Numbered from the stretch's first letter, positions 16,292-23,475 are shown. The stretch is DNA of 24,335 nucleotides from an uncultured Methanosarcinales archaeon (GCA_937864385.1 CALMJN010000318.1:1-24335), one strand, 5' to 3'. A program made the numbers and translations. The notes: generated by a model not told the origin, from the letters alone.

Positions 16292-16521
16292 TTGCCCTTA
16301 GGTGGAAGGTCCTGAACTTAACTGTTTCGATTGAATTTGGCTATTTCAAAGGAGCGCAATTCGATCCGATCACGACATTTCATGACTCGGGCTCATGCAA
16401 ACAAGGAAAAAGATAATTCACCTCTTCTGAGATGACCCAATTCTGCCTTTTTTGGCCCAATTTATGACTCGCTGGTGCCCTTTGGGGATGATCAATATTC
16501 TGCCAGGATCTTTCTGATCTT
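16292..16521. other. Gene-free stretch between the tRNA and the 28-aa ORF
   Basis: Minus-strand transcripts of the small ORF would run into this region. I see no convincing gene or stable hairpin. CCCAATT occurs twice on the plus strand (near 16436 and 16463) around a T6 run. The tRNA promoter should lie at about 16320-16350, but no clear TATA box is visible there. Confidence 0.4.
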
Positions 16522-16608
16522 TTAAGCCCCGACAGTCAGGCCGTATGCTACCAGAAGAACCATAGCCAGCATCAGAATTCCTACCCAGTAGTGAAATACA
16601 CCGCTCAT
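16522..16608 (-). CDS. 28-aa single-span membrane peptide
   Basis: Minus-strand ORF too short for routine gene calling: MSGVFHYWVGILMLAMVL followed by LVAYGLTVGA and TAA. Almost the whole chain is one hydrophobic segment (about residues 8-26) with an aromatic FHYW start, typical of a small membrane subunit or membrane-active peptide. Support: an optimal GAGGTGG ribosome site 6 nt before the ATG, and a TATA element (minus GGCTATATAGG, 16693-16683) about 75-85 nt upstream. I do not recognise the family. It lies between the tRNA and carS, 1 kb from the mtr operon and on the opposite strand, so any link with Mtr or lipid synthesis is only positional. Confidence 0.6.
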   Translation of the reverse strand: MSGVFHYWVGILMLAMVLLVAYGLTVGA

Positions 16609-16649
16609 TTCCTTCCACCTCTCATGCCTTGATATTCGAAATCTATTCC

Positions 16650-16670
16650 TGGCCAATAAGTTGTTGGCCA
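16650..16670. promoter_or_regulatory. Inverted repeat at the predicted start site of the small ORF
   Basis: TGGCCAA-7 nt-TTGGCCA is a perfect 7-bp inverted repeat, each arm itself containing the palindrome TGGCCA. It is centred about 27 nt downstream of the minus-strand TATA box, where a repressor would cover the transcription start. On the plus strand a T6 run follows (16675-16680), so it also looks like a terminator, but no plus-strand gene lies upstream to need one. Confidence 0.45.
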
Positions 16671-16680
16671 ATGGTTTTTT

Positions 16681-16693
16681 ACCTATATAGCCT
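16681..16693 (-). promoter_or_regulatory. TATA element for the 28-aa ORF
   Basis: The minus strand reads GGCTATATAGGT. The predicted start is near 16660, giving a leader of about 50 nt that ends in the GAGGTGG ribosome site. Confidence 0.45.
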
Positions 16694-16825
16694 TTCTACC
16701 TTTATTGTTATTTAAAATTTTAGGTTAAAACCTTAATAGCCAAATAACAAGATAAGAACAGAAATGGTGAAATTGGGTTGAGGCGCCCAAATCAGATAAT
16801 TTGATATACAGGGGAGGCGGCGAGA

Positions 16826-17371
16826 GTGGCAGGCATGAATATTCTGATAATGGCCTTCTGGCTTATGCTACCGGCATACATTCCCAACAACTGTGCCGTT
16901 CTCTTCGGAGGAGGCACGCCTCTGGACTTTGGGCGTTACTTTCACGACGGCAATCGCATGCTTGGGGATGGAAAGACATTCCGGGGTACATTAGCAGGGA
17001 CTATTGGAGGGATATCAATTGGCCTGTTGCTCAATTACTTCGCCCCTGGCCTTGGCCTACCCTCTTTCGGCTCGGGATCCGACCAGCTCGTCATTCTCCT
17101 GGGTCTCTCCCTAGGGGCTATGCTGGGAGATATTGTAGCCGCCTTCTTTAAGCGAAGGATGGGCTTGAAGCGGGGGGCCAAGCTCTTCATAATAGATCAA
17201 CTGGATTTCGTGATAGGGGCCTGGGTCCTGACCATAATACTCGCGCCGCAATGGTTCTGGGAGAATTTCACCGCTCAGATTATGATCATAGTTCTATTCA
17301 TAACCCCCATATTGCATCGATTTATGAACATCATTGGCTATCGTATCGGCTCCAAGAGGGAGCCCTGGTAA
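16826..17371 (+). CDS. carS: CDP-2,3-bis-(O-geranylgeranyl)-sn-glycerol synthase
   Basis: 181-aa integral membrane enzyme. It activates digeranylgeranylglyceryl phosphate with CTP to CDP-archaeol, the branch point for polar head-group attachment in archaeal phospholipids. Seen: N-terminal helix ending [22 protein letters not shown], the signature [16 protein letters not shown] (about residues 49-64), [22 protein letters not shown] (cytoplasmic Asp/Lys-rich loop) and DQLDFVIGA, with about five membrane spans. Length is typical. GTG 16826 is preferred over ATG 16835 because GGGGAGG lies about 8 nt before the GTG; the difference is three residues. Single gene, upstream of and co-directional with mtr but separated by 263 bp that hold the mtr promoter. 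Confidence 0.94.
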   Translation: MAGMNILIMAFWLMLPAYIPNNCAVLFGGGTPLDFGRYFHDGNRMLGDGKTFRGTLAGTIGGISIGLLLNYFAPGLGLPSFGSGSDQLVILLGLSLGAMLGDIVAAFFKRRMGLKRGAKLFIIDQLDFVIGAWVLTIILAPQWFWENFTAQIMIIVLFITPILHRFMNIIGYRIGSKREPW

Positions 17372-17533
17372 TAGCCACTTGATACGCCTCATTTTCCTGC
17401 TTTGCTAACTGGTAGATCTGGTCTTGATTTAATCTAAGATTTGCTCCAACTGCAATACGTCGGTGGATTCAATGTTATGTTCCCCGGCTCTCCTGGTTGG
17501 GTGTACATCACCGGCAAAATCCTCCTGCGATCG

Positions 17534-17548
17534 CGAAAGCTTTATAAG
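17534..17548 (+). promoter_or_regulatory. mtr operon promoter (BRE and TATA)
   Basis: CGAAAG (BRE-like) directly followed by CTTTATAAG, a near-consensus archaeal TATA box and the strongest promoter match in the window. Start predicted near 17570, leaving a leader of about 65 nt with AGGAGGAGGA 5 nt before the mtrE ATG. This fits high expression of the operon. Confidence 0.7.
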
Positions 17549-17578
17549 TTTAGGTAATTGATACCAAGAGCGTCATAG

Positions 17579-17610
17579 CCAATTCTATCGTGGAAAACCA
17601 TGAAAATTGG
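17579..17610 (+). repeat. Imperfect hairpin in the mtr leader
   Basis: CCAATT (17579-17584) pairs with AATTGG (17605-17610), and inside an internal loop TGG-AAAA-CCA forms a small inner stem. It lies in the predicted 5' leader, ending 10 nt before the AGGAGGAGGA ribosome site, and could affect mRNA stability or translation. The stem is weak, so the call is tentative. Confidence 0.3.
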
Positions 17611-17634
17611 TGAAATGAAAAGGAGGAGGAATAA

Positions 17635-18540
17635 ATGGACGCATTTAGCATGGGGCTCGTAGCTGCCATGGGCGCCCTTGCGACGGTTGCCGGTGCTTCT
17701 GAGGATATAGAATCCGATATAGGATCCCAGAGCAACCCCAACTCGCAGGTTCAGCTGGCTGCCCAGGTAGGCAATCCCCACAGGATCTATAACAAGGCCG
17801 TATCAGGTGAACCCCCGGCCAATGCCCTGTGGGCCGCCACTGCAGCTATTGTAGCCTATACCCTTATTACGGCATTCCAGATGCCAGCTCTGCTTGCCCT
17901 GGTAGCAGGCGCATCTGTTGCCGCTCTGTTCAATGGTGTCTTTGCCATGAGTTCCTACTTTGGTAGGAATGCAAGCCAGGCCAGGTTCAACCAGTGGATC
18001 TATCTGGATATCGTCAGGTACACCACGCCATCGATCATGGCCCATGCCTGGATAACATCGTTTTGTATTGCAACTATATCATATATCATGGTCTATATGC
18101 TGCCTACCCCGCATCCCTTCCCGATGCCGATCATCGCCTTGATATGGGGACTGGCGGTTGGTGCCATCGGCTCTTCTGTGGGCGATATTCATTATGGCGG
18201 CGAGAGGGAGTTTCAGAACCGACAGTTCGGCTGCGGCCTGAACACCATGCTCTCCGGCCAAATCGTGAGGAAGGCCGAGGCGGGATTGAGGAACTCCATA
18301 GACAATGCCTGGTTCTGCACCAAATTCGGCGGACCGGCTACGGGGATGGGATTTGGACTGACGGTCTTCCTGGACAACTGGAGGACAGCGGTCTTTGATC
18401 CCGTTACCCAGGCTTCTTATGCCATCGCTATGGGTCTGTTCTTTATCATCGTGATGGTAATCTACAACAACTACATTGAAAAATCCCTGCGCAGAAAGTA
18501 TGGTCCATATCCGGAGTACAAGGGGGACGTTGCAGCATGA
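17635..18540 (+). CDS. mtrE: Tetrahydromethanopterin S-methyltransferase subunit E
   Basis: 301-aa membrane subunit of the Mtr complex, which couples methyl transfer from methyl-H4(S)PT to coenzyme M with Na+ export. Recognised by GALATVAGASEDIESDIGSQSNPNSQVQLAAQ near the N-terminus (here cited as landmark, residues about 13-45), the soluble loop GDIHYGGEREFQ (about 183-194) and GPATGMGFGLTVFLDNWR. About six hydrophobic spans; basic C-terminal tail RRKYGPYPEY. First gene of mtrEDCBAFGH with the strongest ribosome site (AGGAGGAGGA). Its stop overlaps the mtrD start (ATGA). Length is normal for the family. Confidence 0.97.
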   Translation: MDAFSMGLVAAMGALATVAGASEDIESDIGSQSNPNSQVQLAAQVGNPHRIYNKAVSGEPPANALWAATAAIVAYTLITAFQMPALLALVAGASVAALFNGVFAMSSYFGRNASQARFNQWIYLDIVRYTTPSIMAHAWITSFCIATISYIMVYMLPTPHPFPMPIIALIWGLAVGAIGSSVGDIHYGGEREFQNRQFGCGLNTMLSGQIVRKAEAGLRNSIDNAWFCTKFGGPATGMGFGLTVFLDNWRTAVFDPVTQASYAIAMGLFFIIVMVIYNNYIEKSLRRKYGPYPEYKGDVAA

Positions 18541-19226
18541 ACTTCGATATTAATACCATCGTCTATATCCTGGAGATAATCGTGGGCGGTCTCCTGGTAG
18601 GCATTGGCGTTCACTTTGTGCCGGTGGGCGGTGCTCCTGCAGCCATGGCTCAGGCCACTGGTATCGGCACGGGCACAGTGCAGCTCGCCGCTGGATCAGG
18701 CCTGACCGGCCTTCTGGCTGCCGGGCTGATGATGTCTGTCACAGACAACCTCTGGCTAATCCTGGCCTCGGGAGCTGTGGGTGCAGGAATCATGATCGGA
18801 TCCACCATGCTCACAGGCTCCTGGATCTACGCTTATGCGGTGGGTGTTCCATTTGCCTCTGCAAAGGTCACCTATGATCCCATAACCGGACTTTCCCAGC
18901 CACCCTATATCGCTCCAGGAACTGTGGGTCACGGCATTCCCACCGTCTGCTTTGCCAGCGGTCTCATTGGCGGCATGATGGGAGGACTCGGCGGTGCCAT
19001 GATCTACTATCCGCTCTATCTGATCAACGGCAATGCTGCTCTCAGCGCCATGTTCGCCATTGGTATATTCCTGGTGAACGCAGTCATTGCATCCTGGAAC
19101 ATCCAGGGAACAATTGAGGGCTTCCATGATCCCAAGTTCAAGAAGTGGCCCTTTGCCTTCAGAGCATGCGCCATTGCCAGCATTCTGCTCGCCCTGGCAT
19201 CGGTTCTGATCACGGGAGGTGCCTGA
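18537..19226 (+). CDS. mtrD: Tetrahydromethanopterin S-methyltransferase subunit D
   Basis: 229-aa integral membrane subunit of Mtr; with MtrC and MtrE it forms the membrane core through which Na+ is moved. About six spans with Gly-rich loops: FVPVGGAPAAMAQATGIGTG (about 27-46), MMSVTDNLWLILASGAVGAG, TVGHGIPTVCFASGLIGGMM and a cytoplasmic loop IEGFHDPKFKKWP. Translationally coupled to mtrE by ATGA overlap. The stop codon (19224-19226) lies just before the mtrC ATG, and the mtrC ribosome site is inside the mtrD end. Confidence 0.97.
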   Translation: MNFDINTIVYILEIIVGGLLVGIGVHFVPVGGAPAAMAQATGIGTGTVQLAAGSGLTGLLAAGLMMSVTDNLWLILASGAVGAGIMIGSTMLTGSWIYAYAVGVPFASAKVTYDPITGLSQPPYIAPGTVGHGIPTVCFASGLIGGMMGGLGGAMIYYPLYLINGNAALSAMFAIGIFLVNAVIASWNIQGTIEGFHDPKFKKWPFAFRACAIASILLALASVLITGGA

Positions 19227-19227
19227 A

Positions 19228-20055
19228 ATGTCCGTAGGAGGAGGAGGAGGCGGAGCGCCTTCTGCATATGACCCCAAGAAGCTGAGAATGTACGGCCTGG
19301 TTGGCTCCATCGTGGGTATATATCTGGGCTCAATTCTGAACAGCGCACTGAACACCGAGGTTTTCTCCTTTGTCGGAGCCATTGCTGCAATCTTTGCCGT
19401 GGTAATGGGTGCCAATTCGGTTCGAAGGATTTGCGCCTATGGTATAGGAACAGGCGTTCCATCCATCGGCATGCTGGCCCTGGGAATGGGCATTATCGCA
19501 GTCATGTTCGGGCTCTCTGTGGCTGAAACCATGGGCTTCGGACTTCTCGGTCCCATCATTACCCTGGTCTATGCCGGAGTATTCGGCTACATCATCGGCG
19601 TCATCGCCAATAAGGTCATCAAGTTCAACATCCCGGTGATGGAAGAGGGCAATGCCGATCTTTCCATGGCCGGCGCACTGGCTATCCTGGGCTGGAGCTT
19701 TGCCGTTTCCGGTACTCTGGGCTATGCCGATATTGTAAATGATGTCCTTATGACCGGATATATCGCCATCATCTTCATTGCCGGTGGCCTTGCCATCCTG
19801 CATCCCTTCAATGCCTGTCTCGGCCCTGATGAGAAGCAGGATCGAACCCTGGTCAATGCGATCATGGTGGGCGGACTGGCCATGGTGGCTACGGGAATCG
19901 CAGCCTTGGCCACACAGGGACTGGCTGCCGGGCTATTGCAGCTTATCATCGGCTTTGCCTTGTGGTTCTACTTCTTCAAGATGTACTACAAGCTTGTCAA
20001 GAGAGATGCATCAGCCGTGGTAGGAACAGGACTATTGCCGCCAACGGTGCAGTAG
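19228..20055 (+). CDS. mtrC: Tetrahydromethanopterin S-methyltransferase subunit C
   Basis: 275-aa integral membrane subunit of Mtr. The N-terminus has a run of six glycines (SVGGGGGGAPSAYDPKKL), then about seven spans including VGSIVGIYLGSILNSAL, the loop GANSVRRICAYGIGTGVPSIG and PFNACLGPDEKQDR (about 194-207). ATG 19228 is chosen over GTG 19219: GGGAGGTG ends 6 nt before the ATG, and the GTG would be part of that ribosome site. It starts one base after the mtrD stop. mtrB follows after 12 bp with its own GGGAGG site. Confidence 0.96.
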   Translation: MSVGGGGGGAPSAYDPKKLRMYGLVGSIVGIYLGSILNSALNTEVFSFVGAIAAIFAVVMGANSVRRICAYGIGTGVPSIGMLALGMGIIAVMFGLSVAETMGFGLLGPIITLVYAGVFGYIIGVIANKVIKFNIPVMEEGNADLSMAGALAILGWSFAVSGTLGYADIVNDVLMTGYIAIIFIAGGLAILHPFNACLGPDEKQDRTLVNAIMVGGLAMVATGIAALATQGLAAGLLQLIIGFALWFYFFKMYYKLVKRDASAVVGTGLLPPTVQ

Positions 20056-20067
20056 GGAGGTCTAGAA

Positions 20068-20418
20068 ATGGGATTTGTTAGAGTTTCACCAGAACTGGGC
20101 CTGATCTTCGACCCCATGAAAGGAGTGGTCTCGGAGCAGAGGGCGGACGTAGTCCTGTACACCTTCGACCCGGTTTTTGAAAGAATAGACAAGTTGGACA
20201 AGACAGCTGACGACCTGATGAATCAGTTGGTGCCGGACAACGAGCTGTTGTCTTCCTACGCCAACCGTGGCAAGGCCTCCTATATTGCCGGCCTTTACAC
20301 CAACATCTGGGTGGGATTCATCATCGGTCTGGTGCTCTCCTTTGTCCTGCTGCTGAGCTTGGCCTTCACCAATCCGGAAACCTTTGAGATTGTGAAGAAG
20401 GCCCTGGGAGGTGCTTAG
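20068..20418 (+). CDS. mtrB: Tetrahydromethanopterin S-methyltransferase subunit B
   Basis: 116-aa Mtr subunit with a soluble N-terminal part and one C-terminal membrane anchor. Seen: VRVSPELGLIFDPMKGVVSE (4-23), typical of MtrB, an amphipathic region FERIDKLDKTADDLMNQL (38-54) that may form a coiled coil, and a single span at about 76-100. Ribosome site GGGAGGTC 7 nt before the ATG. Lies between mtrC and mtrA as in the standard operon order. Confidence 0.95.
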   Translation: MGFVRVSPELGLIFDPMKGVVSEQRADVVLYTFDPVFERIDKLDKTADDLMNQLVPDNELLSSYANRGKASYIAGLYTNIWVGFIIGLVLSFVLLLSLAFTNPETFEIVKKALGGA

Positions 20419-20420
20419 AG

Positions 20421-21152
20421 ATGGTTCTTAAAAAGAAGCCTTCCGACCCCTGGCCGGTGATCACCGGCGAGTATGAGGTGGGCAATCCTGAGAGCCCGGT
20501 AGCGGTATGCACCTGCGGCTCGCACCTTCATAACGCCGACCTGATCAAGGCCGGAGCAGCTCTTGCCGGTCCGTGCAAGACGGAGAACATCGGCATAGAG
20601 AAGATGGTGGCCAATGTCATCTCCAATCCCAACATCAGATATGTGGTGATCACGGGAATGGAGGTCAAGGGGCACATCACCGGTCAGGCGATTGAGGCAT
20701 TCACCCAGAGCGGAATCGACAAAGAAGGAAGGATCATCGGAGCCAAGGGAGCTATTCCCTTTATCCAGAACCTGGATGCACCCTCCATTGAGCGCTGGCA
20801 GAGCCAGGTCCAGGCTGTGGTAATGCTCAACACTGAGGACATTGGAGCCATCGCCGGCAAGGTCAAGGAGCTGGCTTCCAAGGATCCCGGCGCTCTTGAC
20901 GTCGAGCCCATGACCATAGAGATCAAAGAGGGCGGAGGCGAAGAAGAGGCTGGCGGACTTCGGCCTATGGCGGCAGAGATGGTCGAGGTGAGAGGAAGGA
21001 TGCGCGGCATAGCTGCATCTGTGACCAATGCCGGCCTTCTCAACAAGCTGCAAGCGGGCATTTATGCCGGCAAGATAGAGGGCATTGCCCTGGGCATGAC
21101 TGTGGTCCTGGTTCTCTTTGGATTGATTCTGAGGGTAGCAGGAGGGATGTGA
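20421..21152 (+). CDS. mtrA: Corrinoid-binding subunit A of the Mtr complex
   Basis: 243-aa subunit carrying the cobamide that receives the methyl group and passes it to coenzyme M. Seen: N-terminal WPVITGEYEVGNPESPVAVC (11-30), SHLHNADLIKAGAALAGPCKTENIGIEKM, and His85 in MEVKGHITGQA, which aligns with the His that ligates cobalt in characterised MtrA. The soluble corrinoid domain covers about 1-175, a linker with KEGGGEEEAGG follows, and one C-terminal span (about 220-240) anchors it, so this is the full membrane-bound form. GGGAGGTG ribosome site; 2-bp gap to mtrB and 1 bp to mtrF. Confidence 0.97.
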   Translation: MVLKKKPSDPWPVITGEYEVGNPESPVAVCTCGSHLHNADLIKAGAALAGPCKTENIGIEKMVANVISNPNIRYVVITGMEVKGHITGQAIEAFTQSGIDKEGRIIGAKGAIPFIQNLDAPSIERWQSQVQAVVMLNTEDIGAIAGKVKELASKDPGALDVEPMTIEIKEGGGEEEAGGLRPMAAEMVEVRGRMRGIAASVTNAGLLNKLQAGIYAGKIEGIALGMTVVLVLFGLILRVAGGM

Positions 21153-21153
21153 A

Positions 21154-21378
21154 ATGGCTGAAGAGATTTTATATGGCCAGGGAATTGCATCCGTGGTCGA
21201 GCCCAATATGCCAATGGTCGATGCAATTGTGGAGGATGTCAGGTACAAGGGTCAGCTTCTGGCCAGAGAGACCAAGCTGAGCTCCGGCGTCATGGCCACT
21301 GTGTCTGTGGGATTTGCCATCGGCTTTATCCTTGCCATCCTGATGATGCTGGGGCCCTTCGCTTTCATGGGGGTGTGA
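21154..21378 (+). CDS. mtrF: Tetrahydromethanopterin S-methyltransferase subunit F
   Basis: 74-aa small Mtr subunit: cytoplasmic N-terminal half (VVEPNMPMVDAIVEDVRYKGQLLARETKL) and one membrane span at about 46-70. In the family MtrF resembles the C-terminal anchor region of MtrA; the pattern YKGQLLAR...GFAIGFILA here echoes IYAGKIEGIALGM of this MtrA. Ribosome site GGAGGGATG overlaps the end of mtrA. Three bases separate it from mtrG. Confidence 0.93.
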   Translation: MAEEILYGQGIASVVEPNMPMVDAIVEDVRYKGQLLARETKLSSGVMATVSVGFAIGFILAILMMLGPFAFMGV

Positions 21379-21381
21379 GCT

Positions 21382-21639
21382 ATGGCAGAAGATGTGATAC
21401 AGGATAACAAGCCGGTAGTACCGGTTGCCGTAGTCGACTCCGAGCAGCTCCGAGATGTGATGGCCAGGCTGGACAAGATCGAGGAGAAGCTGGAATTCTA
21501 CTCCTCAGAGAAATATATGAGAGCCGGCAAGTCCATCGGCAGGGATCTGGGCGTAGCCTACGGGGTCTGCGCCGCTTTGATCTTGGTTTTAGCATACATA
21601 CTGTTCGTATACGCAGGCAATTGGGAAGCGGTGATTTGA
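21382..21639 (+). CDS. mtrG: Tetrahydromethanopterin S-methyltransferase subunit G
   Basis: 85-aa small Mtr subunit. Residues about 20-42 form a charged amphipathic helix (SEQLRDVMARLDKIEEKLEF) suited to a coiled coil, followed by GKSIGRDLGVAYG and one C-terminal membrane span (about 57-78). Length and layout fit MtrG. Its stop directly precedes the mtrH ATG. Confidence 0.94.
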   Translation: MAEDVIQDNKPVVPVAVVDSEQLRDVMARLDKIEEKLEFYSSEKYMRAGKSIGRDLGVAYGVCAALILVLAYILFVYAGNWEAVI

Positions 21640-22575
21640 ATGTTCAGATTTGATAGGAAGCAGGAAGTCTTCGATTTCGGTAAATTCAAGATAGGAGGCC
21701 AGCCGGGCGAGTACCCCACATGCTGCATTGGCACCATGTTCTACGCCAGGCATAAGATAGTCTCCGATCCGGAGCATGGAGTCTTTGATGTGGCAGCAGC
21801 AGAGAGGCTCTGGAATGCACAGCTTGAGATGAGCGATGTAACAGGAAACACCTGTATGAACCAGATCGTGGCCGAGAGCAATGAGGCCATGAAGAAGGAG
21901 ATAGACTGGTTTGTGAATATCTCAGACTATCCCTTCCTCATCGACTCCTCGGCACAGGAGGTTCGTGCCTTCGGCGTCAAGTACGCCACTGAGATCGGCG
22001 TAGCTGATCGGGCCATTCATAACTCCATAAACGCCTCCATCACCGATGAGGAGCTGGCTGCGCTCAAGGAAAGCGATGTGGATTCTGCAATTGTGCTCAC
22101 CTTCAATGCCATAGAGAAGGGAACCAAGGGCAAGATGGAGATGATGACCAAGGCGGCAGGCGGCGCTAAGAAGAGCCTGATGGAGTATGCCAAGGAGTGC
22201 GGCATCACCAGGCCCCTCATAGATGTTGCTGCAATGCCTCTCGGAGCCGGATCCGGTGCCACATACCGCGCCGTAATTGCCATCAAGGCCCTGTTCGGCC
22301 TGCCGGTAGGAGCAGGATTCCATAACGGTGCCTCTGCCTGGGATTGGATGAAGAAATGGAAGAAGACCCATAAGGAGGCCTTTGCTCCTGTGGATATCGG
22401 CTCCAACCTGGTGGCTGGAATCGTAGGTGCTGACTACTACCTCTACGGTCCCATTGAAAACGCCCCCATGATCTTCCCCGCCGCGGCAATGGTGGATATC
22501 ATGAAGGCTGAGTCCATTGAGGAGCTGGGTCTTGAGGTAATAGCCGAGAAGCACCCCAAGAAGACGACTCTATAA
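21640..22575 (+). CDS. mtrH: Methyl-H4(S)PT:cobalamin methyltransferase subunit H
   Basis: 311-aa peripheral subunit of Mtr that transfers the methyl group from methyl-tetrahydro(sarcina)methanopterin to the cob(I)amide on MtrA. It has the pterin-binding TIM-barrel fold. Seen: FDFGKFKIGGQPGEYPTCCIGTMFY (described as landmark, residues 11-35), NVSDYPFLIDSSAQEVR-like strand at 92-107 (NISDYPFLIDSSAQEVR), PLIDVAAMPLGAGSGATYRA and GAGFHNGASAWDW. No membrane span. Last gene of the operon, abutting mtrG without a gap; the ribosome site GGTGAT lies in the end of mtrG. The terminator stem overlaps its last codons. Confidence 0.97.
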   Translation: MFRFDRKQEVFDFGKFKIGGQPGEYPTCCIGTMFYARHKIVSDPEHGVFDVAAAERLWNAQLEMSDVTGNTCMNQIVAESNEAMKKEIDWFVNISDYPFLIDSSAQEVRAFGVKYATEIGVADRAIHNSINASITDEELAALKESDVDSAIVLTFNAIEKGTKGKMEMMTKAAGGAKKSLMEYAKECGITRPLIDVAAMPLGAGSGATYRAVIAIKALFGLPVGAGFHNGASAWDWMKKWKKTHKEAFAPVDIGSNLVAGIVGADYYLYGPIENAPMIFPAAAMVDIMKAESIEELGLEVIAEKHPKKTTL

Positions 22576-22593
22576 AGTCGCCTTCTTTTTTTT
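22560..22593 (+). terminator. Terminator of the mtr operon
   Basis: Stem GAAG-A-CGACT / AGTCG-C-CTTC (one A-C mismatch) with loop CTATAA, followed at once by eight T and a second T6 run a few bases later. The 5' arm and loop include the last mtrH codons and its TAA stop. It has the layout of an intrinsic terminator; in archaea the T-run itself is the main signal. Confidence 0.75.
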
Positions 22594-22615
22594 CTCTCTT
22601 TTTTAGGGGATCTCT

Positions 22616-23245
22616 ATGCCCCGGGTCATGGTCAAGGCCGTATTTGATGATATCAGCTTTCAGTGCCAGAGGTGCGGCTCATGCTGCCATCACAAGAGAC
22701 CTCGAGAGTTTGACGATCTCGTTCCTCTGGAGCAGATCAAGGAGTTCTGGGAGAAGTCCAATCTGATCTACCTTACAGGCAAAGATGTAGCAGCCATATC
22801 CAGAAAGACAGGCAAAGAGGCGTCTCAAATCGTGGATACCCTTTATGATTATGATGGATGCTATGTTAAGATCAAGGATCAGGGAAGCAAAGTCATTCTC
22901 GATCTGCCGGTTATGAAGAGCAAGGAGGACACCACCTGCATCTTCTACCGGGAGGGCTGCAGCATCTATTCCGTCCGGCCCATAGCCTGTAGGCTCTTCC
23001 CCTTTCGTGTGGAGGAAGAGACCGCTGCCAATGGCGATCTAATGCTAAAAATCAACTATAATCCCACCTGTCCCGGCCTGGGAAAAGGCAAGCCTGTAGA
23101 CCGGAGAAAGCTGGAGAAGCTGGTGGCGGATCAGTTCTTGCAGAGGACGGAAGATATAGCGCCTCACATTGAGAGGTTGAGGTCGGCAGGGGCCATTTCT
23201 GGGAATGCCAGGGTATTCAGGACCCTGCCGGGAAGAAGAAGCTGA
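22616..23245 (+). CDS. YkgJ-family cysteine-cluster protein
   Basis: 209-aa protein of the YkgJ/UPF0153 type, small cysteine-cluster proteins thought to bind zinc or an Fe-S cluster; the cellular role is unknown. Seen: CQRCGSCC (Cys17, 20, 23, 24), then Cys108 in TTCIFY, Cys115 in GCSIYSVRPIACRLFPF with Cys125, and Cys152 in NPTCPGLG, the family arrangement. Soluble. ATG 22616 with AGGGGATC upstream; Met5 (22628) is an alternative start with a poorer ribosome site. It follows the mtr terminator by about 20 bp, so it may get some read-through transcription but is not clearly part of the operon. Downstream lies an IS110 element. Confidence 0.85.
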   Translation: MPRVMVKAVFDDISFQCQRCGSCCHHKRPREFDDLVPLEQIKEFWEKSNLIYLTGKDVAAISRKTGKEASQIVDTLYDYDGCYVKIKDQGSKVILDLPVMKSKEDTTCIFYREGCSIYSVRPIACRLFPFRVEEETAANGDLMLKINYNPTCPGLGKGKPVDRRKLEKLVADQFLQRTEDIAPHIERLRSAGAISGNARVFRTLPGRRS

Positions 23246-23274
23246 ATTATAAAAAAACCATTTATGAATCCCTG

Positions 23275-23475
23275 AATCACACCCGAAACATGAAAGCAGT
23301 ATAGACGCATAGAATTCCTTGGCATGGGCAGTGCAGGCCGAGAATCTTATTTGGGACTATAGATCCCGATAAAAAAACTGGCCAACGTTTCATGTACACC
23401 CGAATGCGTCTGTAGAACGCGGATGGTAAATCACTCAACATAATCGATCTGCCCATGCCAGGAACCGTGAATATA
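23275..23475 (+). ncRNA. Possible IS110 bridge-RNA region
   Basis: In IS110-group elements the noncoding end upstream of the recombinase encodes a structured bridge RNA that pairs with target and donor DNA. Here about 200 noncoding nt precede the transposase. A TATA-like ATTATAAAA (about 23246-23254) would start RNA near 23275. Structure seen: hairpin TTGGGA-7 nt-TCCCGA (23351-23369) and inverted pairs 23288-23295/23388-23395, 23303-23310/23404-23411 and 23320-23331/23449-23460. Guide loops could not be assigned, and in IS1111-type elements the RNA would be on the other side, so this is tentative. Confidence 0.35.
23320..23460. repeat. 12-bp inverted repeat flanking the IS110 noncoding end
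   Basis: TGGCATGGGCAG (23320-23331) and CTGCCCATGCCA (23449-23460) are perfect inverted copies 117 bp apart; two more bp pair if one T is bulged. The second copy ends about 15 bp before the likely transposase start. A 9-bp direct repeat, ACACCCGAA (23279-23287 and 23396-23404), also occurs here. Confidence 0.7.

Noticed and set aside
16418..16618. 66-codon minus-strand frame from a GTG
   Set aside because: The start codon falls inside the ribosome site of the 28-aa ORF and the sequence shows no domain.
16671..16680. Plus-strand terminator (inverted repeat plus T6)
   Set aside because: No plus-strand gene lies upstream; the position relative to the minus-strand TATA box fits an operator better.
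20415..21248. 277-codon minus-strand frame
   Set aside because: Antisense shadow of mtrA.
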